A program made the translations under genes and the position numbers. Below the pieces are notes generated by a model that did no database searches, had not been told where the DNA came from, and saw nothing but the letters and a program-made list of their open reading frames with translations. Below, piece after piece: positions 51,859 through 60,874 of a stretch of DNA of 64,000 nt (positions within the stretch are counted from its first letter, which is position 1; the number at the start of each line of letters is the position of its first letter). This DNA comes from Streptomyces sp. NBC_00670 (GTDB taxonomy: Bacteria; Actinomycetota; Actinomycetes; Streptomycetales; Streptomycetaceae), in the NCBI RefSeq assembly GCF_036226765.1, contig NZ_CP109017.1:558001-622000 (forward strand), given 5' to 3'.

Positions 51859-52935
51859 TCACTCGGGAACGCGGCACTCGAAGGCGTGCAGATACGGGTT
51901 GACGGGGCGGACGGTGTCGATGATCAGGCCCGCCGCGTCCAGCCGCTCGGTCAGGCTCCGCTCGGTGTGCTTGGCGCCGCCCACGTTGAGCAGGAGCAGC
52001 AAATCCATGGCGCTGGTGAACGGCATCGACTGGGTGTCGTCGACGAGGTTCTCGATCGCCACCACCCGGGCGCCGGGCCGGGCCACCGCGCGGATGTTGG
52101 CCAGGGTGCGGCGGGTGCTGTCGTCGTCCCACTCCAGGACGTTCTTGATGACGTAGACGTCGGCGTGGACGGGGATGTCCTCGCGGCAGTCGCCGGGCAC
52201 GGTGCGGGCCCGGTCGGCGAGCGCGCCGCCGGGGCGCAGCCGGGCGTCGGCCCGCTCCACGACCTTGGGCAGGTCCAGCAGGACGCCGCGCACGTCCGGG
52301 TACTTCTCCAGCAGACAGGCCAGCACATGGCCCTGGCCGCCGCCGATGTCGACGACCGACTCGGCGCCGGTGAGGTCCAGGGCGGCCGCCACGTCCCGCG
52401 CGGACTGCTCGCTGGAGCGGGTCATGGCACGGTTGAAGACGGCGGCGGAGGCCGGCGCGTCCTCGTTGAGGTACTGGAAGAAGCCCTTGCCGTAGAGGCC
52501 CTCGACGACGTTGCCGCCGGTGCGGACGGCCTCGTCGAGCAGCGGCCACACCTCCCAGGTCCAGGGCTCGGTGCACCACAGGACGACGTCCTTCAGGCTG
52601 TGCTCGTCGTCCTCCCGCAGCAGCAGCGACAGCTCCGTGTGGGCGAAGGTGCCGTCGACGCGTTCGGCGAAGACGTCCTGGCAGGCCAGGGCGCGCAACA
52701 GCCGTCGCAGCGGCCCGGGTTCGGCGCCGACGGAGCGGGCCAGCTCCTCGGCGGTGGCGGGGGCGGGGCCGAGCGCGTCGGCCACGCCGAGCCGGACGGC
52801 GGCGCGCAGCGCGGCGGAGCGGGCGGCGCCGAAGGCGAGGCCGCGCAGGCGCATCGGGGCGGGGGCACCGTTCTTCGCGGGCTCGTCGCCGGTGCCGGTG
52901 ACCGGCGTGGCGGAGCCGGTCTCGACGGTCGTCAT
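51859..52935 (-). CDS. SAM-dependent O-methyltransferase (polyketide tailoring type)
   Basis: A 358-residue class I methyltransferase. The N-terminal 100 residues form the dimerisation/winged-helix domain (AVRLGVADALGPAPATAEEL). The SAM motif is VVDIGGGQGHVLACLLEKYP at about residues 185-204, with LPKVVERA and VYVIKNVLEWDDD following; the usual acid/base His of many relatives appears as Asn in IKNVLEWD. This type methylates phenolic hydroxyls of aromatic natural products. The start overlaps the beta-helix gene stop by four bases (ATGA). It may decorate the spore pigment. Confidence 0.87.
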   Translation of the reverse strand: MTTVETGSATPVTGTGDEPAKNGAPAPMRLRGLAFGAARSAALRAAVRLGVADALGPAPATAEELARSVGAEPGPLRRLLRALACQDVFAERVDGTFAHTELSLLLREDDEHSLKDVVLWCTEPWTWEVWPLLDEAVRTGGNVVEGLYGKGFFQYLNEDAPASAAVFNRAMTRSSEQSARDVAAALDLTGAESVVDIGGGQGHVLACLLEKYPDVRGVLLDLPKVVERADARLRPGGALADRARTVPGDCREDIPVHADVYVIKNVLEWDDDSTRRTLANIRAVARPGARVVAIENLVDDTQSMPFTSAMDLLLLLNVGGAKHTERSLTERLDAAGLIIDTVRPVNPYLHAFECRVPE

Positions 52936-54050
52936 CGACGGCCTCCCGCGGGCCCCTCGGCGGGCAGCGTGCGGTTGCCGCACAGGGCGGCGGGCTCGGA
53001 GGTCCCGCAGGTGTTGCCGCGGAAGGTGTTGTTCTTCGGGGTGTCCCGGTTGGCGAGGTCGGCGGGGCCGTTGTCGCGCAGCTTGTTGTCCTCGATGAGG
53101 TTGTTCTCGTTGAGGGCGCCCACGAAGCTCTTGAACAGCACGATGCCGCCGGACATCGGGGAGGTGCCCTTGTTGTCCTCGACGGTGTTGCGGACGACGT
53201 GGACCTTCTCGGCGCCGGTCAGGACGATGCCGGAGCCCTGGAGGACCGGCAGCCGGTCGGTGGCGGCGCAGCGCTTGTTGTTGTGGTGGACGTGGTTGAG
53301 CCGGACGGTGAGGTCGCCGACGCGGGGCTTGTTCTCGTCGCCGACGACGAACATGCCGGCGCAGTTGGCGGTCATGTCGTTGGCCTCGACCATCAGGTTG
53401 CGCAGCCGCCGGACGGTGAGGCCGATGCGGTTGCCGACCAGGTCGTTGCCGCGGACCAGCGCGCCCTCGGCGTCGGTGGCGCCGCCCTCGGTGTCCACGG
53501 TGTTGGCCAGGAAGATCCCGGCGTCGCCGTTGGCGCGGGCGGTGTTGTTGACGAAGCGGCCCTCGGTGGAGCGCTCCTGGGCGATGCCCCACGTGCCGTT
53601 CTTCTCGGCGGTCACGTGGTGGACGACCAGCTCGTCGGTGCGGCTGGCCCACACGCCGTTCTTCTTGAACCCGCGCACCGTCAGGTCGCTGATCCGGACG
53701 TCCTCGAGCGGGTGGGCGGCGGTGCCCTGGACGCAGATGCCGTTGCCCGCGGCGGCGCAGGCGTTCGCGGCGCGGGCCTTGGTGGTGGCGGGGACGAGGA
53801 CGGTACGGTCGCCGGCGCCGCGCACGGTGACGCCGGACTTCTTGACCTGGATGCTCTCCCGGTAGGTGCCGGGGCCGAGGTACACGGTGTCACCCGGCTG
53901 GGCGGCGTCGAGGGCCCGCTGGACGGACTCCCCCGCGTCCACCCGGAGGACGGCGCCGGCGGCGTGGGCCTGGGGCGCCCCCCAGGTGAGGCCGAGGACG
54001 GCGGAGGTGGCGGCGGACAGCGCGAGAACGCGCAGTTGAGGTTTCGTCAT
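52932..54050 (-). CDS. Secreted right-handed parallel beta-helix protein
   Basis: A 372-residue protein with a signal peptide cleaved near residue 30 (PQAHAAG). The rest is made of repeating beta-helix coils rich in Asn: GVTVRGAGDRTVLVPA, GNDLVGNRIGLTVRR, LNHVHHNNKRC, RNTVEDNKGTS. The fold resembles pectate-lyase and NosD/PbH1 repeat proteins, which act on polysaccharides or periplasmic ligands. Four Cys residues could form disulphides. It is the first gene of a pair with the O-methyltransferase. No ribosome site is visible and the upstream CATAAC box sits close to the ATG, so the transcript may be leaderless. Confidence 0.85.
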   Translation of the reverse strand: MTKPQLRVLALSAATSAVLGLTWGAPQAHAAGAVLRVDAGESVQRALDAAQPGDTVYLGPGTYRESIQVKKSGVTVRGAGDRTVLVPATTKARAANACAAAGNGICVQGTAAHPLEDVRISDLTVRGFKKNGVWASRTDELVVHHVTAEKNGTWGIAQERSTEGRFVNNTARANGDAGIFLANTVDTEGGATDAEGALVRGNDLVGNRIGLTVRRLRNLMVEANDMTANCAGMFVVGDENKPRVGDLTVRLNHVHHNNKRCAATDRLPVLQGSGIVLTGAEKVHVVRNTVEDNKGTSPMSGGIVLFKSFVGALNENNLIEDNKLRDNGPADLANRDTPKNNTFRGNTCGTSEPAALCGNRTLPAEGPAGGRR

Positions 54051-54176
54051 AGGACGAAGTTATGGTCGGTATGACCGGTTTCGCCATATAGGCGCGCGTT
54101 CGTGTCACCCGCACGTGCCGCGTCCGTCACCGTGTGTGATACCCGCTGGTCAGCCCTGCCGCCCCTGTCGGCCCCG

Positions 54177-54662
54177 TCAGTCCTGCCGGTCCTCCGGGAG
54201 GGCGGTGTCGTCCTCGATCGTGTGCATCGCCGCCTCCTCGGCGCCGGCGGCGCCGCCGTCGATGCCCTCGTCCTCGGCGACGAGTTCCTTGGTGGTGTCC
54301 GTGTGGGCGCCCTGGTCGGGGGCGACGAGGCGGCCGGAGCGGGTGTCGCCCGCCTCGGGGTCGACGGGTTCGCCGTCGGTGTCGGCGGTGTCGCCGATGC
54401 CGTCGCCGGGCGGGGGTGTCACGTCGGGGACCTCCTGGGAGAGGCGCTCGTCGAGCGTCTCGCCCTCGCGCTGTTCCTCGGCGGTCGTGCCGGTCTTGGT
54501 GACGCCGAGGGGTTTCTCGGGGGGTGAGTAGCCCTCGTCGAGCGTGTCGTCGTACGTGCGCTCGCCGACGGCGTCCTCCATGTCCAGGGGGCTGGCGTCC
54601 TCCTGCTCCTCATTGCTGCCGGTGGGCTGGTAGACGTCGTCTCCCATACGGTCGGCGGTCAT
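54177..54662 (-). CDS. DUF5709-type acidic protein
   Basis: A 161-residue, strongly acidic and probably disordered cytoplasmic protein. It includes DDTLDEGYSPPEKPLGVTKT, the typical opening of DUF5709 proteins of streptomycetes, and RSGRLVAPDQGAH later. The function is unknown. GAGAGGAGG precedes the ATG at 54662. The 218 bases upstream (54663-54880) are C-rich and low in complexity, with two near copies of CCTGGGCCC-type sequence; no other feature is seen there. Confidence 0.78.
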   Translation of the reverse strand: MTADRMGDDVYQPTGSNEEQEDASPLDMEDAVGERTYDDTLDEGYSPPEKPLGVTKTGTTAEEQREGETLDERLSQEVPDVTPPPGDGIGDTADTDGEPVDPEAGDTRSGRLVAPDQGAHTDTTKELVAEDEGIDGGAAGAEEAAMHTIEDDTALPEDRQD

Positions 54663-54880
54663 CGGGGCCTCCTCTCCCGGGGTGCGTTGTGACCCGTGTT
54701 TCCGTGATCGGGAACGGTAACCCTCCGGGCGCGGACCAGGCTCTTCCTCGCCCCCCGCCCCCTGGGCCCACGCCCAACCCCGCCCCCCACCTCCTGGGCC
54801 CCCGCCCAGACCCCCCGCACCGCCCTGTCCACCCCACTCCACCCGTGCTGTCGTGAACGCTCCCCACCCGAGGAGCCGCG

Positions 54881-55681
54881 ATGCCCGCACCACCCCCGTC
54901 ATCCGCACCCGCGCTGCACATCGAGAACCTGGACGTCACCTACGGCCGCACCGTCTCCGCCCTGCGGGCGGTCACCCTGACCGTCCCGCCGCACGGCATC
55001 GTCGCCCTCCTCGGCGCCAACGGCGCCGGCAAGACGACCCTGCTGCGCGCGGTCTCCGGCACGCTCCGCCACCACCGCGGCGCCCTCACCAGCGGCCGCA
55101 TCCGCTACGGCGAGACCGTGCTCGACGGCCGCGACCCGGTCGCCGCCGTCCGCGCCGGAGTCGTCCAGGTACCCGAAGGGCGGCGGGTGTTCGCCGGGCT
55201 CACCGTGGACGAGAACCTCCGCGCCGGCGCCCTCGGCCGCCGAAGCACCACCGCGACCCGCGCCACCCGCGACCGCGTCCTCACCCTCTTCCCCCGGCTG
55301 GCCGAACGCGGCGGACAGGCCGCCGGCCTCCTCTCCGGCGGCGAGCAGCAGATGCTCGCCATCGGCCGCGCCCTGATGGCCCGCCCCCGTCTGCTGCTGC
55401 TCGACGAACCCTCGCTCGGCCTCGCCCCCCGGATGGTGGAACGCATCGCCGAGGTCCTGCGCACCATCCACGACCAGGGCACCGCCGTGCTGCTGGTCGA
55501 GCAGAACGTCGGCATGGCGCTGGCCCTCGCCGACCACGCGTACGTCCTGGAGGTGGGCGAGGTCCGCCTCTCCGGCTCCGCCGACGAGCTGGCCCGCACC
55601 GACGCCGTACGCCGCCTCTACCTGGGGGAGCCGGCGGACACAACCCCCGGCGCCGCGGCCGGCGGGCAGGGGGCCGCGTGA
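54881..55681 (+). CDS. livF: Branched-chain amino-acid-type ABC transporter ATPase (LivF)
   Basis: A 266-residue ATPase. Walker A is GANGAGKT near residues 45-52, the signature LSGGEQQ near 148, and Walker B LLLLDEPS near 168-175. The order and partners mark it as the LivF subunit of a HAAT importer. GAGGAG precedes the ATG. It is the first gene of a five-gene operon in which every start overlaps the previous stop. Confidence 0.92.
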   Translation: MPAPPPSSAPALHIENLDVTYGRTVSALRAVTLTVPPHGIVALLGANGAGKTTLLRAVSGTLRHHRGALTSGRIRYGETVLDGRDPVAAVRAGVVQVPEGRRVFAGLTVDENLRAGALGRRSTTATRATRDRVLTLFPRLAERGGQAAGLLSGGEQQMLAIGRALMARPRLLLLDEPSLGLAPRMVERIAEVLRTIHDQGTAVLLVEQNVGMALALADHAYVLEVGEVRLSGSADELARTDAVRRLYLGEPADTTPGAAAGGQGAA

Positions 55682-56502
55682 GCGTCCAGCACCGCGGCCG
55701 GCCGGCGGCCACCCGGATTCCCGGCCCGCCCCCGCCGCTCCGCCTGAGCGACGTCACCGTGCGGTTCGCCGGGCTGACCGCGCTCGACGGGGTCTCCCTC
55801 ACCGTCGCGCCGGGTACCGTGCACGCGCTGATCGGGCCCAACGGGGCCGGGAAGTCGACCTGCTTCAACGTCCTGTCGGGACTGTGCCGGCCGGCCGCCG
55901 GGCGGGTGCTGCTCGGCGACACGGAACTCACCCGGCTCGCCCCGCACCGGATCGCCGCGCTCGGTCTGGCGCGTACGTTCCAGAACCTCGTCACCACCGG
56001 GACCACCGTCGCCGACAACCTCATGCTCGGCCGGCACGCGCTGACCCGCACCGGGTACACCGCCACCGCGCTGCGGCTGCCCGCCGCCCGGCGCGAGGAG
56101 CGCGCGCACCGGGAACGGGCCCGGGAACTCGCCGAACTCGTGGGCCTGGGGCCGCACTTCGACGCCCCTGTCGCCCACCTCTCCTACGGCGACCGCAAAC
56201 GCGTCGAACTCGCCCGCGCCCTCTGCCTGGAGCCCCGCGTACTGCTCCTCGACGAACCCGTGGCCGGCATGAACCCCGCCGAACGAGCCCGCACCGCCGA
56301 CGTCGTCGCCGCGGTCCGGGCCGCGCTGGGCCTGTCCGTCCTGCTCGTCGAGCACGACATGGGCCTGGTGATGCGGCTCGCCGACGAGGTCACCGTCCTC
56401 GACTTCGGCCGGCCCCTCGCCCACGGCACCCCCGACGAGGTCCGCCGCCACCCCGAGGTGCTCCGCGCCTACCTCGGCGGCGCGGGGGAGGAGGCGGCAT
56501 GA
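55678..56502 (+). CDS. livG: Branched-chain amino-acid-type ABC transporter ATPase (LivG)
   Basis: A 274-residue ATPase starting at the GTG that overlaps the livF stop (GTGA). Walker A is GPNGAGKST near residues 52-60, the ABC signature appears as LSYGDRK, and Walker B as VLLLDEPVAGMNP. The GMNPAER and VLLVEHDM segments are typical for LivG. With LivF it energises the HAAT importer. Confidence 0.92.
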   Translation: MSVQHRGRPAATRIPGPPPPLRLSDVTVRFAGLTALDGVSLTVAPGTVHALIGPNGAGKSTCFNVLSGLCRPAAGRVLLGDTELTRLAPHRIAALGLARTFQNLVTTGTTVADNLMLGRHALTRTGYTATALRLPAARREERAHRERARELAELVGLGPHFDAPVAHLSYGDRKRVELARALCLEPRVLLLDEPVAGMNPAERARTADVVAAVRAALGLSVLLVEHDMGLVMRLADEVTVLDFGRPLAHGTPDEVRRHPEVLRAYLGGAGEEAA

Positions 56503-57395
56503 CCGAACTGCTCGACATCGCGCTCGGCGGACTCGCCCTCGGTGCCGTCCACGCCCTGGTCGCCCTCGGCTTCGTCATCGTCTTCAAGGCCTCCGGAGTC
56601 CTCAACTTCGCCCACGGCTCGCTGCTGCTGCTCGGCGGCTATCTCACCGCCGTGCTCCACACCTCCCTCGGCTTCGCCGGCGCCCTCGCGGTCGCCGTCC
56701 TCGCGACCGCCCTGGCGGCCGGCGCCGTCGACCGGCTGCTGCCGCGCCAGGAGGGCGCCGATCCGCACACCGCCCATGTGCGCACCATCGCCACCCTCGG
56801 CGTCGACATCCTGCTGGCCACCGAGCTGACCCGGCGCATCGGCGGCGATCTGCTCTCCCTCGGCGACCCCTGGGGCGACGCCGTCACCACCCTCGGACCG
56901 GTCACCGTCGCCGACAGCCGGCTCGCCGCCCTCGCGGTGTCGGCGCTCGTCATCGGCGCGGTGTTCGCCCTGTTCCGCTTCACCCCCTGGGGCCTCTCGC
57001 TGCGCGCGGCGGCCGAGGACACCGAGGCGGCCGCCCTCATGGGCATCCGGCTCGCCCGCGTCCGTACCCTCGCCTGGTGCCTGGCCGGCGCGCTCGCCGC
57101 GCTCGCCGCCGTCTTCCTCGCCGCCTTCCCGGCACCCGGCCTGGAGCGCACCACCGGGCAGATCGCGCTGACGGCGTTCCCGGCCGCGGTCCTCGGCGGC
57201 ATGGCCTCCCCGGGCGGCGCCCTCGCCGGCAGCGCCCTGATCGGGCTGACCGAGGCCCTCGTCGCCGGTTACCAGAGCCAACTGCACGTCCTCGGCGAGG
57301 GGTTCGCCGACGTGGCGCCGTACGCGGTGATGGTCGTCGTCCTCCTGATACGGCCCACCGGGCTGTTCGGCGGGAAGGGGGCCGCCCGTGTCTGA
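56499..57395 (+). CDS. livH: Branched-chain amino-acid-type ABC permease (LivH)
   Basis: A 298-residue permease with about eight helices. It has LVALGFVIVFKASGVLNFAHG near residues 20-40 and the ATPase-contact loop RAAAEDTEAAALMGIRLARV near 168-187, both LivH marks. It overlaps livG by four bases and livM by eight. Confidence 0.92.
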   Translation: MTELLDIALGGLALGAVHALVALGFVIVFKASGVLNFAHGSLLLLGGYLTAVLHTSLGFAGALAVAVLATALAAGAVDRLLPRQEGADPHTAHVRTIATLGVDILLATELTRRIGGDLLSLGDPWGDAVTTLGPVTVADSRLAALAVSALVIGAVFALFRFTPWGLSLRAAAEDTEAAALMGIRLARVRTLAWCLAGALAALAAVFLAAFPAPGLERTTGQIALTAFPAAVLGGMASPGGALAGSALIGLTEALVAGYQSQLHVLGEGFADVAPYAVMVVVLLIRPTGLFGGKGAARV

Positions 57396-58545
57396 GCCCT
57401 CCGCACCGCGGGGCCGCCGTCCGCTCCCGTCCCGCACCGTCCTCCTCGTCGCCGCGCCCCTGTTGCTCTGCGCGCTCCCCTTCTACCTGGACGCCTTCTG
57501 GCTGCGCACCGGACTGTTCTGCATGGCGGCCGCCATCGGCGCCGTCGGACTGTCCCTGCTCACCGGCACCGCCGGTCAACTGTCCCTGGGGCACGCCTTC
57601 TTCCTCGCCGTCGGCGCCTACGGCTACGTCTGGCTGGCCGGCGAACCCGGGCCCGGGCTGCCGCCGCTGCTCGCCCTCGTCCTCGCCGTCCTGCTCGCCG
57701 GGCTCGCCGGGCTGCTGTTCAGCCCCGTGGCGGGGCGGGTGCGCGGGATCTACCTCGGCGTCGCCACCCTCGCGCTGGTCTTCCTCGGCCACCATCTGCT
57801 GCTCGCCGCCGACACCGTCACCGGCGGCTTCAACGGCCGCTCGGTGCCGCCGATGGCCGTCGGCGGGTTCGCGTTCACCGCCTACGACCCCGAACTCGTC
57901 GTCCTCGGCGTGCCGTTCGGCGCGGAGGAGCGGCTGTGGTACCTGGGGCTCGCGCTGTTCGCCGGCACCTGGTGGAGCGCGCGGAACCTGCTGCGCGGCC
58001 GCCCGGGCCGGGCGCTGGTGGCGCTGCGCGACAGCGAGCGGGCGGCGGCGGTACTCGGGGTGGCCGTTGCCCGGCACCGCTCGGCGGCCTTCGTCGTCTC
58101 CTCGATGTACGCGGGCCTCGCCGGGGTACTGCTCGCGCTCGCGTTCCGCCGGGTCGTGCCCGACTACTTCGGGCTCGCGCTCTCCGTCGACTACCTCGCC
58201 ATGATCGTCATCGGCGGCCTCGGCTCGGTGGCGGGCGCCACCGCCGGGGCCTGCTTCGTGACCGCGCTGCCACTGCTGATGGCCCGGTACGCCGACCACA
58301 TCCCGTTCGTCGCCACCCCCGGCGCCACGGAGGGAGCCGTCGGCCCCACCGAGGCCTCCCGCTATCTCTACGGCGCCGCCGTCGTCCTCGTCCTGCTGTA
58401 CGCCCCCGAGGGCCCGCACGGGCCCGTCGCCCGGCTGCGCCGTGCCACCGCCCGGCTCCGGTCCCGCCGCACCCGCGCGGACACCGGCCCGCCGGTCCCC
58501 CGTCCGCCGACCTCCGCCGCCCGAACCAAGGAGCCCACCTCGTGA
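57388..58545 (+). CDS. livM: Branched-chain amino-acid-type ABC permease (LivM)
   Basis: A 385-residue permease with about ten helices. GLSLLTGTAGQLSLGHAFFL near residues 52-71 is the LivM mark, and DSERAAAVLGVAVARHRSAA the ATPase-contact loop. The C-terminal 50 residues are a basic/Pro-rich tail. The GTG start lies inside the livH end. Confidence 0.92.
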   Translation: MSEPSAPRGRRPLPSRTVLLVAAPLLLCALPFYLDAFWLRTGLFCMAAAIGAVGLSLLTGTAGQLSLGHAFFLAVGAYGYVWLAGEPGPGLPPLLALVLAVLLAGLAGLLFSPVAGRVRGIYLGVATLALVFLGHHLLLAADTVTGGFNGRSVPPMAVGGFAFTAYDPELVVLGVPFGAEERLWYLGLALFAGTWWSARNLLRGRPGRALVALRDSERAAAVLGVAVARHRSAAFVVSSMYAGLAGVLLALAFRRVVPDYFGLALSVDYLAMIVIGGLGSVAGATAGACFVTALPLLMARYADHIPFVATPGATEGAVGPTEASRYLYGAAVVLVLLYAPEGPHGPVARLRRATARLRSRRTRADTGPPVPRPPTSAARTKEPTS

Positions 58546-59852
58546 ACGCCCCGTACACCCCGCGCACCCGGCGCGCCCCGCACACCCCGCGGCGCAGCCG
58601 CCGGCTCGCCCTCGCGGCCGCGCTGGCGGCCGTCCTGCTGGCCGGCACCGCGTGCAGCTCGAAGTCGGCCGGTTCGTCGGGCGGGGACGGTGACGGCGCC
58701 GACGGCGTCCGCACCGGACCCGGCGTCAGCGACACCGTCATCCGGCTCGGCGCCCTCACCGACCTGTCCGGCCCGTACGCCACCCTCGGCAAGAGCATCG
58801 TGCAGGCCCAGCAGTTGTGGGCGGACGAGACCAACGCCGACGGCGGCATCTGCGGCCGCAAGGTCCGCATCACCGTCAAGGACCACGGCTACGACGTCCA
58901 GAAGGCCGTCAGCGCCTACGCCGACCTCTCCTCCTCCGTCGTCGCGCTGCCGCAGGTGGTCGGCTCCCCGGTGGTCGCCGCCCTGCTCGACGACCTCCAG
59001 CGCGACCACATGCTCACCTTCCCGCAGGCCTGGTCGGCCGCCCTGCTCGGCAACGACGCCGTCCAGGTCTTCGGCACCACCTACGACGTCGACATGCTCG
59101 CCGCCGTCGACTACCTCACCCGCACCAAGAAGCTCGGCAAGGGCGACACGATCGGCCACGTCTACTTCGAGGGCGACTACGGCGCCAACGCCCTGGAGGG
59201 CTCCACCTGGGCGGCGAAGCGGGCCGGGATGAAGGTGGTCGGGCAGAAGATCAAGGCCACCGACACCGATCTGTCCGCCCAGGTCACCGCCCTGCGCAAG
59301 GAGGGCGTCAAGGCCGTGCTGATCAGCGCGGGCCCGGCCCAGACCGCCTCGCTCGCGGGGGTCGCCGCCGCCCGCGGCCTGAAGGTGCCGATCGTCAGCA
59401 GCGCCCCCGGCTTCGCGCCCCAGCTCCTCAAGACCCCCGCCGCGAAGGCGCTGGAGGGCATGCTGCACGTCGTCAGCGCGGCCCCCGCCGTCAGCGCGGA
59501 CATCCCCGGGGTCGAGCGCATGGTGAAGGCGTACGGGAAGAAGTACCCGGGGTCCGTCGTCGACTCGGGCGTGCTCTCCGGCTACAACGCCGCCCAGCTT
59601 CTGGGCGCGGACCTGAAGAAGGCGTGCGAGGCGGGCAGTCTGGACCGGGCGGACGTGGTGGCGGCGCACCACACGCAGAAGCACCTCGACACCGGGCTCG
59701 GCACCCCGCAGGACTTCTCCGACGAGACGCGCCCCGCGAGCCTGCAGACGTATGTGCTCGAGCCGGACGCGGACGCGGTGGGCGGTCTGGTGAACGAGGA
59801 GGACGCGCACGAGGCGCCCGGCGTGGAGGCGTATCTGTCCTCCCGTCACTGA
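58542..59852 (+). CDS. Branched-chain amino-acid-type ABC substrate-binding lipoprotein (LivK-like)
   Basis: A 436-residue Peripla_BP_6 protein. After an Arg-rich start, the signal ends in the lipobox LAGTAC, so it is anchored outside the membrane. The fold opens with IRLGALTDLSGPYATLGKS and continues with GHVYFEGDYGANALEG. The ligand may be a branched-chain amino acid, amide, or other small organic molecule; the sequence cannot tell. It ends the five-gene operon. Confidence 0.9.
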   Translation: MNAPYTPRTRRAPHTPRRSRRLALAAALAAVLLAGTACSSKSAGSSGGDGDGADGVRTGPGVSDTVIRLGALTDLSGPYATLGKSIVQAQQLWADETNADGGICGRKVRITVKDHGYDVQKAVSAYADLSSSVVALPQVVGSPVVAALLDDLQRDHMLTFPQAWSAALLGNDAVQVFGTTYDVDMLAAVDYLTRTKKLGKGDTIGHVYFEGDYGANALEGSTWAAKRAGMKVVGQKIKATDTDLSAQVTALRKEGVKAVLISAGPAQTASLAGVAAARGLKVPIVSSAPGFAPQLLKTPAAKALEGMLHVVSAAPAVSADIPGVERMVKAYGKKYPGSVVDSGVLSGYNAAQLLGADLKKACEAGSLDRADVVAAHHTQKHLDTGLGTPQDFSDETRPASLQTYVLEPDADAVGGLVNEEDAHEAPGVEAYLSSRH

Positions 59853-59858
59853 GTGACG
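59844..59858. terminator. Hairpin at the end of the liv operon
   Basis: CGTCACT-G-AGTGACG is a perfect 7-bp inverted repeat spanning the stop codon of the binding-protein gene, six bases short of the convergent tgmB stop. Confidence 0.4.
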
Positions 59859-59863
59859 TCCGG

Positions 59864-60859
59864 TCACCGAGCGGGGCGCGGGGCGGCGGAGCGGCCGCCG
59901 CCCCCGTCCTCCGGGCCGGTGCCGTCCTGGCAGGCCAGCCACCGGGCCACCGTACGGGCGACCGGCTGCCCCGTCTCCGCCTCGACGAAGCCGAACTGGC
60001 CGGACTGGTTGCACTCCAGGAACCACCAGATGCCGTCGGCGTCCTCGGCGAAGTCGAAGGCGCCGTAGGCGAGTTCCGCCTCGCGCAGATAGGCGTGCAC
60101 GGCCCCGGCGACCCTCGGCGGGGTCTCCACCGGCTTCCACGGCGTGTCGGAGCGGGCGAAGCGGACGTCGACCTCGTCCGGGTCGGCGTCGGGGGGAACC
60201 TCCTTGCGGGCGGCGAGTATCCGGTCGCCGACGGCGGTCAGCCGGATGTCGGCGCGCTTGGCGACGCGCCGCTGCAGCAGCGTCGGCCCGTGGGCGACCG
60301 CCGCGAAGTCCGTGCCCGGGGCGACCCTGCTGGTGGGCACCGCGCGGGGCGGGTGCTGGGGATGCGTGCCCGAGACCGGCTTGACCACCAGGTCCGGGTA
60401 GCGCGTGGCGAAGTCACGGGCGGCCTGCGGGAACGTGGTGATCAGCGTGGCCGGCACCGGCAGTCCGCCGCGCTGGGCCAGCCGCAACTGCCAGGGCTTG
60501 TACCGGGCGCGGCGGGCCGCGTCCGGATGGTTCATCCAGCGGACGTCGGCGCTGCGCAGCATGCCGTACAGGGCCTGCCCGGACTCCTCGCTCAGCCAGT
60601 CGGACGGCCAGCCGGACCGGGCCCCGGGCGTCCCCGGTCTGCGCACCCAGACCGATCTCAGCCCGTCCATGCTCACCAGCCGCCCGCCGACGGAGAGATG
60701 CGCGCGGAAACCGCCGTGCACGTACTCGCCCGAGAGGGCCACCGTCCCCGGCAGATCGGCCGGATCGAGCCGGACCACCGGAGCACCCGCGGCATGGAGT
60801 TCGGCCACCACCAGATCCGCCGTCACGTCCTCCTCGCCGGTGAGGATCAGCACCGTCAT
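59864..60859 (-). CDS. tgmB: ATP-grasp peptide ligase for a graspetide (TgmB)
   Basis: A 331-residue ATP-grasp enzyme of the MvdC/MvdD/TgmB branch. The N-terminal domain opens MTVLILTGEEDVTADLVV. ATP-grasp elements include LVVKPVSGTHPQ with the ATP-binding Lys near residue 163, LLQRRVAKRADIRLTAVGD, and the Mg-binding ECNQSGQFGFVE near 280-291. These ligases activate acidic side chains of a precursor peptide and join them to Ser, Thr or Lys to form macrocycles. The precursor gene lies 15 bases upstream on the same strand. Confidence 0.9.
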   Translation of the reverse strand: MTVLILTGEEDVTADLVVAELHAAGAPVVRLDPADLPGTVALSGEYVHGGFRAHLSVGGRLVSMDGLRSVWVRRPGTPGARSGWPSDWLSEESGQALYGMLRSADVRWMNHPDAARRARYKPWQLRLAQRGGLPVPATLITTFPQAARDFATRYPDLVVKPVSGTHPQHPPRAVPTSRVAPGTDFAAVAHGPTLLQRRVAKRADIRLTAVGDRILAARKEVPPDADPDEVDVRFARSDTPWKPVETPPRVAGAVHAYLREAELAYGAFDFAEDADGIWWFLECNQSGQFGFVEAETGQPVARTVARWLACQDGTGPEDGGGGRSAAPRPAR

Positions 60860-60874
60860 CGTCGCGCCCCGTGT

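Noticed and set aside
51859..52935. The O-methyltransferase as the graspetide methyltransferase
   Set aside because: It is a two-domain phenol-type O-methyltransferase 7 kb from tgmAB and coupled to the beta-helix gene, not a protein-isoaspartate-type enzyme.
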